Assembly (NCBI RefSeq): GCF_003853645.1
Contig: NZ_QTPO01000029.1
Location: 44,483 to 108,482 of the forward strand
DNA from: Burkholderia sp. Bp9143
GTDB lineage: Bacteria; Pseudomonadota; Gammaproteobacteria; Burkholderiales; Burkholderiaceae
Direction: 5' to 3'
Length of the DNA stretch: 64,000 bases
Positions within the stretch are counted from its first letter, which is position 1, and the number at the start of each line of letters is the position of its first letter. This document shows, piece by piece, positions 7,625 to 15,860 of this stretch. Both the position numbers and the translations under genes were made by a program. The notes under the pieces are model-generated. The model was not told the origin of the DNA and did not search any database. It worked only from the letters and a program-made list of their open reading frames with translations.

Positions 7625-8359
7625 ATGGCGAGCAAGACGCTTCAGCGCCTGATGGAGGAGGCGCCGCGCGGACAACCGCTAGACACGGAAATGCTGAAGG
7701 ATATGGGCGTCAGCCCGGCGCTCGCAACCTACATGGTCAAGGCGGGGTGGCTGCAGCGACTCTCCAAGGGGGCCTACCTGCTCACGGGGGATAGCCCGAG
7801 CCGGGAAGGAATCGTCGCGTACCTGAGTCGACGCGTGCCGGGCTTGCATGTCGGGGGCAAGACGGCGCTCGACTGGCAAGGCGGACGTCACAACATCGAC
7901 CTTCGTGCGAAGACCATCTTATGGGCGCGGAAGCCCTATGAGATCTCGTCGTGGGTTGAGGAGCACATGCGCTACGCGTTCCAGACCACCCAGATCTTCG
8001 ACGACGCGCTGCCGTATGAGGTGGGCCTCGAGCCACTGGCGAACGGGAATCCGCATGTGCTCGTTTCCGTTCCGGAGCGCGCACTGCTCGAACTCGCCAG
8101 TGATATTGGCAAAGGACAATCGATGGAGGAAGCGGTCAACCTGATGGCTTCGCTGAGAAACATTCGGCCTAGCGTCCTCGAGCAATTCATGACGCACTGC
8201 AAGCGCGTCAAGGTGCTTCGGCTGGTTCGGGATCTGGGGAGGAGCGGCGACTATTCCTGGGGGGCAGACCTGCAACGACACGTTGACCGGGTTGGCGCTG
8301 GGAAGCGGTGGTCCAACGTGAACAAAGACGGCGAGCGCCTTACGCTCAATCCAAAATGA
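7625..8359 (+). CDS. AbiEi-family antitoxin (type IV toxin-antitoxin)
   Basis: ATG 7625 is chosen for the GGAG 8 bases upstream and because the AbiEi homology begins at MASKTLQRLMEEAPRGQPL. The 244-residue protein has an N-terminal winged-helix region (to about 75: ALATYMVKAGWLQRLSKGAYLLTG). The AbiEi C-terminal domain follows, with VGGKTALDWQGGRHNI, VPERALLELASDIGKGQS and the usual ending DYSWGADLQRHV. AbiEi proteins repress their own promoter and neutralise the AbiEii nucleotidyltransferase toxin. Here the stop codon overlaps the toxin start in an ATGA, but the toxin is truncated, so this is an orphan antitoxin. Low-GC upstream sequence fits acquisition. Confidence 0.85.
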   Translation: MASKTLQRLMEEAPRGQPLDTEMLKDMGVSPALATYMVKAGWLQRLSKGAYLLTGDSPSREGIVAYLSRRVPGLHVGGKTALDWQGGRHNIDLRAKTILWARKPYEISSWVEEHMRYAFQTTQIFDDALPYEVGLEPLANGNPHVLVSVPERALLELASDIGKGQSMEEAVNLMASLRNIRPSVLEQFMTHCKRVKVLRLVRDLGRSGDYSWGADLQRHVDRVGAGKRWSNVNKDGERLTLNPK

Positions 8360-8451
8360 ACGATGCATACCTCGATACGATCCGGTCGCACCGCTTGATC
8401 GCACCCGACGTATTGCCGCTCACGCATGCTGCTCGCAGTGTTGCCCATTGA
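8356..8451 (+). pseudogene. Truncated AbiEii toxin start
   Basis: The frame opens at an ATGA overlap with the antitoxin and reads MNDAYLDTIRSHRLIAPDVL. That matches the N-terminus typical of AbiEii toxins (MNxAYLxTxRLLxxIAP). It leaves the family within 25 residues and stops after 31 codons. The nucleotidyltransferase core (GGTAL motif) is absent, so no active toxin can be made. Confidence 0.65.
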
Positions 8452-8549
8452 CCTTTGATTGTGCGTCGGGACCTCTGTCTGGTCCTCTGGAAACAATGCG
8501 ACGACGTAATTGAAGTCACACACAACGCGTGCCTCTTGGAACGACCTAT

Positions 8550-8903
8550 ATGTCGGACACTTTCGAACTGGTTGCCATCTCCTTGCCGCCCGACATCGCG
8601 CCGGAGGCGTTGCCGGCTGCGGTGAAGTCGATGGTTGCCGACTGCTGGCCCGGAATGAGTCGGGGACAACTCATTGCTCGCGCGCGTCGCCATGCCCTGC
8701 GACTCTCGCTACGTGCGCGCGAAGCCTGCGCCCCGGGTGAGATCGGGAGGTTCTGTCTGTGCCTGACAGCAGACGGCGAATCCGTGCGTCTCATCGCGCA
8801 CCTGCGACGTGTCCCCCGTCGTCGCAAGCCGATGCGGTCCGGAAAACCCGTGAGAAACTCCAGTTCACCCCCACGGGATCCGCGTCAGACATCGCTGTTT
8901 TGA
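8550..8903 (+). CDS. Unknown protein with a C-terminal clamp-binding-like motif
   Basis: The 117-residue product starts at ATG 8550; an in-frame ATG at 8529 is possible. The body is mixed helix with PEALPAAVKSMVADCWPG and ARRHALRLSLRAREACAPGE, then FCLCLTADGESVRLIAHL. The tail is basic and Pro/Ser-rich and ends PRQTSLF. The last five residues fit the QxSLF form of the beta-sliding-clamp binding pentapeptide found at the ends of replication and repair proteins. I do not recognise the family. It precedes the primase-helicase gene on the same strand, so a DNA-processing role is conceivable. Confidence 0.6.
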   Translation: MSDTFELVAISLPPDIAPEALPAAVKSMVADCWPGMSRGQLIARARRHALRLSLRAREACAPGEIGRFCLCLTADGESVRLIAHLRRVPRRRKPMRSGKPVRNSSSPPRDPRQTSLF

Positions 8904-9169
8904 TAACGATGCAGTGGTGAGTGCCGAGGCGGGAATACGTCGGCCGAATTCAGTGTGGTGCCCCGCAATCGAAGCTCACCATCTCAGCGAAAGTGTGCGC
9001 CGCCACGTCAATCGTTGGACACGAGTGCATCGGTCGAAATGCATCACTCCCTGGCCGAGCTCGATACAATCATCGAATCAGCATGGGGGATATAGCGATA
9101 TGCGACAACGGACTTGCGCACCGGCCTGCCAGCGCCATCGGGATGCAGGCGCTAACGGATAACGTGGTG

Positions 9170-11626
9170 ATGGGCGAGGAAAAACCACCGCGTGATGACT
9201 GGAACACTCTCACGCGTGATGAACTGCTGGCGGAACTGGTGCGTCTTCAGGCAGAAAACGCGAGGCTCGCCGCATTGTTGCCGTCACAGGTCCGATCGCC
9301 GGACAAACCCATACGGATCGCTCCGTGCGAGCCATCTGCGGCCGCCCGAAACCCGGACACGCCAATGCTGTCGCCGCAGCAGAAGGTGCAGCTCTTCCGG
9401 CGGTTGTTTCGCGGGCGCACCGATGTTTATCCGCTTCGTTGGGAGAGCCGGACCTCTGGCAAATCGGGCTATGCGCCGGCCTGCGCAAATGAATGGCGGG
9501 CAGGGATCTGTGAAAAACCCCGCATCCGATGCGCGGACTGCGGCCATCGCGTGCTGCTGCCGCTCGATGACCAGGTGATCTATGGGCATCTGGCCGGCGA
9601 TCATACGGTGGGGCTTTATCCGCTGATGCCGGATGGCACTTGCTACCTGCTCGCCGTCGATTTTGATGAGGCAGATTGGCGCAGCGATGCGGCAGCCTTC
9701 CGCCAGTCATGCCGGGAGCTGGGAGTCCCGGTGTCGATTGAAATCTCCCGCTCAGGCCAAGGCGCGCACGCCTGGATTTTCTTTTCGTCGGCAATCGCTG
9801 CGCGCGACGCGCGACGCATGGGCTCAGCAATCATCAGCCACACCTGTGTCCAGACCCGGCAGCTCGAACTGTCGTCTTACGACCGGCTTTTTCCGAATCA
9901 GGATCTGCTGCCCAAAGGCGGTTTTGGCAACCTGATTGCGCTGCCGCTGCAGAAGCAGCCGCGCGAACATGGATACAGTGTGTTCGTCGACGACGATTTC
10001 CAGCCCTACGCTGACCAGTGGGGCTATCTGGCGTCCGTGCATGGGATGGACGGACGCGACATCGAGGGTGTGATCTTTCGCGCCACCGGTGGCGCGCACC
10101 CACTCGACGTTACGTTTATCACTGAGGAGGACCAGGCCGAACCGTGGAAGCCGCCATGCAGCCAGCCGAAGCGGTTGGCCGGAACGATGCCGGAGTCACT
10201 GACGCTGACATTCGCGAATCAGCTGTATCTCGAGAAGGCCTCGCTCCCGCAGGCGTTACTCAACCGTTTGATCCGGCTGGCGGCTTTCCAGAATCCGGAA
10301 TACTACCGGGCTCAGGCGCGCGGCTTTAGTGTCTGGGATACGCCGCGCATCATCGGCCGCGCGGAGAATTGCCCGCGCCACATTGCGTTGCCGCGGGGCT
10401 GCCTCGACGACGTCATGACGCTGCTATGCGACAACGGCATCGCCTGCGATATTCGGGACGAGCGTTGCGCTGGCGAGCCGGTTACGGTTTCGTTCGCCGG
10501 CACCTTGCGCGATGACCAGCAGGCAGCGGTAGCCGACCTGTTGCAACACGATATTGGCATCCTGCATGCGCCAACGGCCTTCGGCAAAACCGTGACGGCA
10601 GCCGCAATGATCGCGCGGCGCGGCGTCAACACGCTCGTGCTTGTGCATCGCCGGGAGCTGCTCGACCAGTGGCGTGAGCGTCTGCAATCATTTCTTGCAC
10701 TCGATCCGCGCATCGTCGGGACGATTGGCGGTGGCAAGTCAAAAGCAACGGGCCTGATCGACATCGCGATGCTGCAGTCGGTCGCGCCGAACGGTGCCCG
10801 CGGTGAGCTGTTGCGGTGCTACGGTCAAGTTATTGTCGATGAATGTCACCACGTCTCGGCCGACTCGTTTGAAGCCGTGCTCAAGGCTGTCAACGCGCGC
10901 TATGTGTTGGGCCTCACGGCGACGCCTGTCCGGCGTGATAGCCAGCAACCGGTGATGTTCATGCTATGTGGGCCGGTGCGCCATGTGGCACGATCACCGG
11001 CCAACGCGCCGCAGCTGCTTGAGGTTCTCCCGCAAAGGCTCACCGCTGAGGTGGAGGTCGCGGCCGACGCGCCGATCCAGGAGGTGTTTGCGCGTCTGGC
11101 GCAGGACGCGTCACGCACGGCCATGATCGCCGATGCAATCTGCGAGCAATACCGACAGGGACGAAATGTGCTGGTGCTGACCGAGCGAACGGACCATCTC
11201 GAGAGCCTGCATCAGGCACTGGAGGATGCGGTCCATCCGCTGTTCGTGCTGCATGGGCGCCTGGCCAGGAAGGCGCGCGAGGCGCAACTGACTGCGCTTG
11301 GCGCGCTGGCCGATGATGTGCCGCGCGTCGTGTTGGCGACCGGGAGGTTGGTGGGCGAGGGTTTCGACCATCCGGCGCTGGACACGCTTGTGCTGGCCAT
11401 GCCGATCTCGTGGAAGGGGACTCTACAGCAGTATGCCGGGCGGCTGCATCGAGAGCACGTGGCCAAGACCGGCGTACGGGTGCTGGATTTTGTCGATGGG
11501 GGACATCCGGCGCTGCTGCGCATGTGGGAGAAGCGCCAGCGTGGCTACCGGGCAATGGGGTACCGTGTGCACGAATGCGGGGAAGCGCTCCAGCTGGTGC
11601 TCGGCGGAAATCCGACAGGCTTATAG
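9170..11626 (+). CDS. Primase-SF2 helicase fusion of the TOTE conflict type
   Basis: From ATG 9170 the protein is 818 residues; in-frame starts at 9143 and 9083 are possible. A short coiled coil (LLAELVRLQAENARLAALL) leads into a zinc-ribbon-like segment (CxxxxxxxxC, then CADC). An archaeo-eukaryotic primase-like domain follows (about 80-330) with the acidic VDFDE near residue 163 and SRSGQGAHAWIFF. The second half is an SF2 helicase: Walker A APTAFGKT near 468, VIVDECHH near 555, LTATP, and a motif VI region QYAGRLHREH. This domain order is that described for the primase-helicases of TOTE conflict systems, a presumed anti-phage class. It sits between toxin-antitoxin genes, supporting a defence role. 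Confidence 0.8.
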   Translation: MGEEKPPRDDWNTLTRDELLAELVRLQAENARLAALLPSQVRSPDKPIRIAPCEPSAAARNPDTPMLSPQQKVQLFRRLFRGRTDVYPLRWESRTSGKSGYAPACANEWRAGICEKPRIRCADCGHRVLLPLDDQVIYGHLAGDHTVGLYPLMPDGTCYLLAVDFDEADWRSDAAAFRQSCRELGVPVSIEISRSGQGAHAWIFFSSAIAARDARRMGSAIISHTCVQTRQLELSSYDRLFPNQDLLPKGGFGNLIALPLQKQPREHGYSVFVDDDFQPYADQWGYLASVHGMDGRDIEGVIFRATGGAHPLDVTFITEEDQAEPWKPPCSQPKRLAGTMPESLTLTFANQLYLEKASLPQALLNRLIRLAAFQNPEYYRAQARGFSVWDTPRIIGRAENCPRHIALPRGCLDDVMTLLCDNGIACDIRDERCAGEPVTVSFAGTLRDDQQAAVADLLQHDIGILHAPTAFGKTVTAAAMIARRGVNTLVLVHRRELLDQWRERLQSFLALDPRIVGTIGGGKSKATGLIDIAMLQSVAPNGARGELLRCYGQVIVDECHHVSADSFEAVLKAVNARYVLGLTATPVRRDSQQPVMFMLCGPVRHVARSPANAPQLLEVLPQRLTAEVEVAADAPIQEVFARLAQDASRTAMIADAICEQYRQGRNVLVLTERTDHLESLHQALEDAVHPLFVLHGRLARKAREAQLTALGALADDVPRVVLATGRLVGEGFDHPALDTLVLAMPISWKGTLQQYAGRLHREHVAKTGVRVLDFVDGGHPALLRMWEKRQRGYRAMGYRVHECGEALQLVLGGNPTGL

Positions 11627-11942
11627 TAAAAAGGCTGCATCGGTATTGCGTCCAAGTATCCGATGGACGAGCCCGTCGGTTCGCGTTGGCCTACCATCGA
11701 CACGGTATCTTGTCCGGCCGCGTCGACGCTGTCGAGGGCGCGCCGCACCTGGCACGGGCAGGGCGCCGATGGTGCTTGGGCCGTGGCGGCTGAATTTTCT
11801 CCGCGGTGCGGAGAGAATGCTTGGCGTGCCGGTCTGGCGGTGGACTGTAGCGGGCTGATCGCGCGTCGCATCGTGTGTCCACGCTGCATGCCCGAACGCA
11901 CCCGACAATTTTCCGTACAGCAGCGCGAGGAGGTAACAACCT
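11627..11942. other. Non-coding gap before the TacA/TacT pair
   Basis: Only short unsupported frames cross these 316 bases. The end carries GGAGGT about 12 bases ahead of the TacA start. No terminator or repeat was recognised. Confidence 0.4.
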
Positions 11943-12212
11943 ATGGCTACTACCCGCTTTGAAGCGCGCGTCGAGACCGACGTGCTGGCCGTGATCCGCC
12001 GGGCGGCCGAGATCCAGGGGCGCACGATGTCGGACTTCGTCGTGTCCGCCGCGCACGAAGCCGCGCAACGCGCCATTTCCGACGCGGAAGTGATTCGCCT
12101 GTCGGTGGCGGATTCGGCGCGCTTCGCCGCGGCGATTCTGTCGCCCGCCCAGCCGACGGACGCATTGCAGCGTGCACTCGATCGTCACGACCAACTACTG
12201 CGTAACGAATAA
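11943..12212 (+). CDS. TacA-like DUF1778 antitoxin
   Basis: The 89-residue protein begins TTRFEARVETDVLAVIRRAAEIQGRTMSDFVVSAA. That is a ribbon-helix-helix DNA-binding fold followed by the long DUF1778 helix. Its C-terminal tail (about 55-89) would wrap the GNAT toxin. A GGAGGT box lies upstream. Such antitoxins repress their operon and block acetylation of aminoacyl-tRNA by the partner TacT. The partner gene follows 17 bases downstream but is frameshifted, so this antitoxin now stands without a functional cognate toxin. Confidence 0.85.
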   Translation: MATTRFEARVETDVLAVIRRAAEIQGRTMSDFVVSAAHEAAQRAISDAEVIRLSVADSARFAAAILSPAQPTDALQRALDRHDQLLRNE

Positions 12213-12229
12213 TCGGTCCGCAACTGACG

Positions 12230-12696
12230 GTGGCTGTGCTCGGCGAGGCCCATGATCGAACCGGTTTTGAATGTGGTACGCCGGCGCTTGACCGCTACTT
12301 GCGCGAGACGGTGACGCAGGACGTTCGGCGCCGCGTGGCCGCGTGCTTTGTGATGCTCGATCGCAACGTCGTCGTAGGCTACTACGCACGGTGTGCCGCC
12401 AGCATCGCCTCGGCCGATTTGCCCGTGAGGTGGCGTGCAAGTTGCTCTGCTATCCTGCGATCCCGGCGGTGCGCATGGGTCGGCTGGCCGTCGATCGCCG
12501 GTACCGGGGCAGGGGGCTGGGTGCGGCCTTGCTGGTCAATGCCCTGCGACGAGCCACCCGCTCGGAGATCCCGGCCGTCGGGTTGACCGTCGACGCGAAG
12601 GACGAGGGCGCCGCGGCGTTCTATGGACACTTCGGCTTCCAGTCCCTCACGCACGATCCGTTGGCATTGTTTCTGCCGTTGGCGACGGTGAAGTAG
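12230..12696 (+). pseudogene. TacT-like GNAT toxin, frameshifted
   Basis: The first frame reads VAVLGEAHDRTGFECGTPALDRYL through VVGYYARCAASIASADLP, the TacT N-terminus. The family sequence then continues one frame over as REVACKLLCYPAIPAVRMGRLAVD and RRYRGRGLGAALL (acetyl-CoA loop), ending in FLPLATVK. The break lies near 12424 and is explained by loss of one base. Each half alone lacks essential parts, so the toxin should be dead unless the ribosome shifts frame. A sequencing error remains possible. Functional TacT acetylates charged tRNA and stops translation. Confidence 0.8.
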
Positions 12697-12932
12697 GCGG
12701 GGCCGCCGCCTCATGCGACGACGTCAAGTCGGCCGCAGCCGGTTTTCTGGCGCCGGGTTGGCGCGCCGTCAATCGCGCGATCCTGGCACAACACGCTGCC
12801 GGCGGTGGCCGCATCGCGCGGCTTGACGATCCATCAGCATCATCTAGGCTTGCTGATGGCTTTCCGTCAGGTATTTCGTCGGTATCGGGACGCGCGCCGG
12901 CAGGGCCAATCCACCATCAAGGAGAGCGCATC

Positions 12933-13091
12933 ATGCGCCGCATCAAGAGGGTCGTGCTCGGCTGGCTGACGGCCGCCATGCTAATCGGGCTCGTCGCACC
13001 GGCGGGCGCCGAGGAGTTCCAGTTCCAGTGCACTTCCGACCAGTGTCTGGTTACTCAATGTTGGGGGTTCTTGTGCTTCTGGGGCGGTTAG
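12933..13091 (+). CDS. Secreted four-cysteine peptide, 52 aa
   Basis: A strong AAGGAG 8 bases before ATG 12933 decides this start inside a longer open frame. Residues 1-26 form a classic signal peptide: basic MRRIKR, a hydrophobic core, and the cleavage site APAGA before EEF. The predicted mature part is 26 residues and carries four cysteines in perfectly regular C-x4-C-x4-C-x4-C spacing, with an aromatic, glycine-rich end (FLCFWGG). I know of no family with this pattern. Two disulfides in the periplasm or outside, or metal binding, are possible. No modification or export genes adjoin it. Confidence 0.6.
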   Translation: MRRIKRVVLGWLTAAMLIGLVAPAGAEEFQFQCTSDQCLVTQCWGFLCFWGG

Positions 13092-13350
13092 TGGCGTCGT
13101 GACGGCATCGAGCCGACACGCGAACCCGACTGCGGCTGTGTTTTTTGTGGGCCGGCGGAGGGACAAGGACTACGAAATGCCCCGTCTGATAACTCCTCTT
13201 ATCAGAGTGATTTTTCATTCCCCGATTGGGTCGATTCCACCGCACCTGAACCCGGTCGCAGCGAGTTCGGTCCGAGGTCGTTAGCTTCGGTTTCCACGCA
13301 TGCCCTCCTTATCGACCGGCCACTTGAATGTGCCTCGGTGATGCCTAATG

Positions 13351-13370
13351 TGTGCTATAAGTGTCTATAA
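13351..13370 (+). promoter_or_regulatory. Tandem CTATAA repeats upstream of the Xre/RES operon
   Basis: Two adjacent 10-base units, TGTGCTATAA and GTGTCTATAA, followed by a related GTGCATAA, lie 10-45 bases before the Xre antitoxin start. The -10 promoter must be in the same place. An autoregulatory operator for the antitoxin is inferred. The rest of 13092-13396 holds no supported gene. Confidence 0.4.
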
Positions 13371-13396
13371 CTAGTGCATAAAAGGAGCGCGACACC

Positions 13397-13828
13397 ATGA
13401 ACACCCTCGCGACCCCCCGCCCAGCGGCCTCTGCAGCGACGCCCGCCGGCGCCGCACCCGCCAGCTTCGAGGCCTTTCTCAGCTCACTGCGGGAACCCGA
13501 CACGGCCGCCCCCGTGCTGTCGGCCCGACGCTATGTGGCGGCCCTGAACATCGACCTGCAGACCCTGGCCGACCAGGCGCATGTTCACCGCAACACCGTG
13601 GCGCGGGCCCCGGAGTCGGCGTCGGTTCAGCACTTCCTGCGCGAGGCGATCCGCGTGATTCGCGCCGCGACCGACCTGTCCGGTGACGTGCACCGCGCGT
13701 TGTTCTGGTACCGCAACGAGCCGCTGGCCGTGTTCGATTACCAGACGGCCGAAACGCTGGTTTCCGCGGGCCGGGCCGAGGACGTGCTGCGCTACGTCGT
13801 CTCGCTGGAAGCGGGCGCGGCCGGATGA
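13397..13828 (+). CDS. Xre/MbcA/ParS-type antitoxin
   Basis: The 143-residue protein starts after AAAGGAG. An Ala/Pro-rich leader (1-35) is followed by a helix-turn-helix (about 45-80: LSARRYVAALNIDLQTLADQAHVHRNTVARAP) and a C-terminal domain that binds the RES toxin (LSGDVHRALFWYRNEPLAVFDYQTAETLVSAGRAEDVLRYV, given here in parts: ALFWYRNEPLAVFDYQT and AGRAEDVLRYV). This is the layout of antitoxins paired with RES toxins. The stop overlaps the toxin start in an ATGA, so translation is coupled. Confidence 0.88.
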   Translation: MNTLATPRPAASAATPAGAAPASFEAFLSSLREPDTAAPVLSARRYVAALNIDLQTLADQAHVHRNTVARAPESASVQHFLREAIRVIRAATDLSGDVHRALFWYRNEPLAVFDYQTAETLVSAGRAEDVLRYVVSLEAGAAG

Positions 13829-14358
13829 TCCTCAAGCCACTGCAAGACGTCGTCGCGTACCGGATGCACCAGCCCAAGTGGGCGGTCGCGCCCACCAGCG
13901 GCGCCGGGGCCGCGAAGGCAGGCGGGCGGGCGAACCGGATCGGCACGCCGGCGCTGTACCTGGCGCTCGAAGTGGCCACCGCGGTGGCCGAGTACCAGCA
14001 GCTGTCGCCGCCGCTGCCGCCAGGCACGCTCGTGAGCTATCGCGTGACGGCCGCGCCCGTGGTTGATTTCACGGCGGGCTATCGCGGCGACCACTGGTCG
14101 CCATTGTGGGAGTCGTTCTTCTGCGACTGGCGCCGGCACTGGTTCAACGAGCGGATCGAGCCGCCCAGCTGGGTGCTGGGCGATGAGGTAATCGCCGCCG
14201 GCGCCAAGGGCATCCTGTTTTCGTCAACGCAGGCGGCCGGCGGCACGAACCTGGTGCTGTTCGTTGACCAACTGGACGCCGCCGATCGCCTGGAGGTCAT
14301 CGATCCAGCGGGCGCCTTGCCGCGCGACCAAGCCTCGTGGGGCGAGTCCCCGGGCTGA
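13825..14358 (+). CDS. RES-domain toxin (NAD+ degrading)
   Basis: The 177-residue product carries the RES core: an early arginine in VAYRMHQPKWA, GGRANRIGTPALYLALE with the conserved Arg/Tyr/Glu set, and the serine in ILFSSTQAAGGTNLVLF. RES toxins such as MbcT and Res deplete NAD+ by glycohydrolysis or phosphorolysis and arrest growth. All key residues appear present and the gene is full length. With the overlapping Xre gene it forms one of the few toxin-antitoxin pairs in this region that looks complete. Confidence 0.88.
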   Translation: MILKPLQDVVAYRMHQPKWAVAPTSGAGAAKAGGRANRIGTPALYLALEVATAVAEYQQLSPPLPPGTLVSYRVTAAPVVDFTAGYRGDHWSPLWESFFCDWRRHWFNERIEPPSWVLGDEVIAAGAKGILFSSTQAAGGTNLVLFVDQLDAADRLEVIDPAGALPRDQASWGESPG

Positions 14359-14408
14359 CCGGCGCGCCGGTCGCGATCCCGCACCCTACCGATCACAGAG
14401 GGGAAACC

Positions 14409-14534
14409 ATGCAGTACGACGTCGAAGCAGAATTTGAGCGGCTCCAGGCCGAGGTGACGGACTTGGAGACCACGCATCCCGACCAAGTGGTCCATGACCG
14501 GTTGTTGGAATCGAAGGATTTAGTGGAGATTTGA
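14409..14534 (+). CDS. Small acidic ORF ahead of the HigA-like gene
   Basis: ATG 14409 follows GAGGGGAAA at good spacing. The 41-residue acidic product (MQYDVEAEFERLQAEVTDLE, then VVHDRLLESKDLVEI) would be one long helix. It ends one base before the HigA-like start, the place where a HigB toxin would be expected, but it has no RelE/HigB feature. It could be a small partner or the residue of a deletion. Confidence 0.4.
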   Translation: MQYDVEAEFERLQAEVTDLETTHPDQVVHDRLLESKDLVEI

Positions 14535-14535
14535 A

Positions 14536-14856
14536 ATGGCTAAGGCACGATTCAGAAGCGATGCGTCGGAAGCAATTCATAGCGCTGCTTCCGGCTTGTA
14601 TCGTGCGAAGGTCATCGACAAGAAGACGATGCGTGAGTACGACGATCTGTGCATCGAAAAGGCGCCGGAGTTTGATGCGAAAGAAATTGCTCGTATCCGG
14701 AAGGGTGTGAACGTCAGTCAAGGCGTGTTCGCTGTGTATCTCAACACCACGGTGTCCACCGTGCGTCAGTGGGAACAGGGCGATAAGAAACCCAGCGGTA
14801 TCGCCGCGCGTATGCTCCAGCTTGTGGAGAAGAATGGCCTCGGGATTTTCGGCTGA
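14536..14856 (+). CDS. HigA-like XRE-family repressor or antitoxin
   Basis: The 106-residue protein has a central helix-turn-helix (ARIRKGVNVSQGVFAVYLNTTVSTVRQWEQG) followed by KKPSGIAARMLQLVEKNGLGIF. That is the layout of the HigA2/NadS type of antitoxin. These proteins repress their operon and bind a RelE/HigB toxin usually encoded just upstream. No such toxin is found here, so it is an orphan antitoxin or a plain regulator. Confidence 0.8.
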   Translation: MAKARFRSDASEAIHSAASGLYRAKVIDKKTMREYDDLCIEKAPEFDAKEIARIRKGVNVSQGVFAVYLNTTVSTVRQWEQGDKKPSGIAARMLQLVEKNGLGIFG

Positions 14857-15860
14857 CGATGGTGCGCGCTGCGTGACGCAACGACGACACCCCTTGTCCG
14901 CGTCACACCGGATGTCGTGTTCTCGGCCGCCGTTTTTCCCCGTGGCCCGCTTCCGCCGGGCGGGCTTCGAAGTAAGCCGGCCGGAAGCCAAATCTCTGCG
15001 GATCTGCATCGCGCCGATCCGTGCCCGTGGAGGCGAATTCGATTCGCTGGAAGATCTCCGTCGCAAGAACCGAGCCGACCTTTTGAGGGACCCGGAACTC
15101 GATGACGATCCCTACGCGTAAAGCACGGGCCATAGTTTCCAAGTAGCGCTACCCGATCGATTCGAGCAGCGTTTTTTCGCGTCTGTCGGCACCAGACTCG
15201 AGGAAGTCGGTCATCTCAGCACGACACTCCGGAAAAACCTTGGCAACGTGGTTAGCTTGGGCAACTGTAAGACGCATGGGGAAATTACTCACTGGAAACG
15301 GACGGCGCGAGAGACGAACTCGATGATGCCGATACGCTATCACATCGCATACCTTGACAAGCTGAGAAGGTGCCACGAAATACTCGTCGTCTAGATGTGT
15401 TCCCCGGGCGCTTACAATTGATCCAGGCAACGTGGGATGAAGTAGCTTTCGAAGCTGCGGGACCGGCCTGATCGAACTTGGACTCGATGTCTACCACCCG
15501 GGCGATTGCGAGCATCCTTATCGATCCGGTCCGAGGTCATGTACCACATCTACATCGGCTATAAGAACATAGGCGGAAAACTTGATTCGTCGCGACGAGC
15601 CGGGATTGAGATCTCAACCTCCTGTCAGAGTTGCCAGCTTGCTCACATACCGTCGCTAGGGATGTAATTTGACCGCGCGGCTGGCTAAGCGTGATACGGG
15701 CGACGACGCATCGCCAAGCTTGAAATTGGCGTAATCAATTCCGCTTTTCAAAGCCTCTCTAAAGCTCGACTTAGCGACGCGGCCATTGCTGCATCAATCG
15801 GGACCGTGATCTCGCGGATCGCTGAAATCGATGTGCTTCCGGATGCCCTGGAGCCCCAAC
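14857..15860. other. 1-kb region with gene fragments and the promoter of the oxidase operon
   Basis: A plus-strand frame ending EDLRRKNRADLLRDPELDDDPYA at 15121 looks like the tail of a lost gene. On the minus strand, 15149-15277 encodes 42 residues (MRLTVAQANHVAKVFPEC...) of unknown kind. From 15430 to 15860 no coding is seen. A 12-base palindrome TTGAGATCTCAA lies at 15606-15617. The promoter of the downstream seven-gene operon should be within the last 400 bases. Confidence 0.4.

Noticed and set aside
12435..13091. The whole 218-codon frame as one protein ending in the cysteine peptide
   Set aside because: The first 166 codons run out of phase through the TacT gene and lack features; the strong AAGGAG and signal peptide place the start at 12933.
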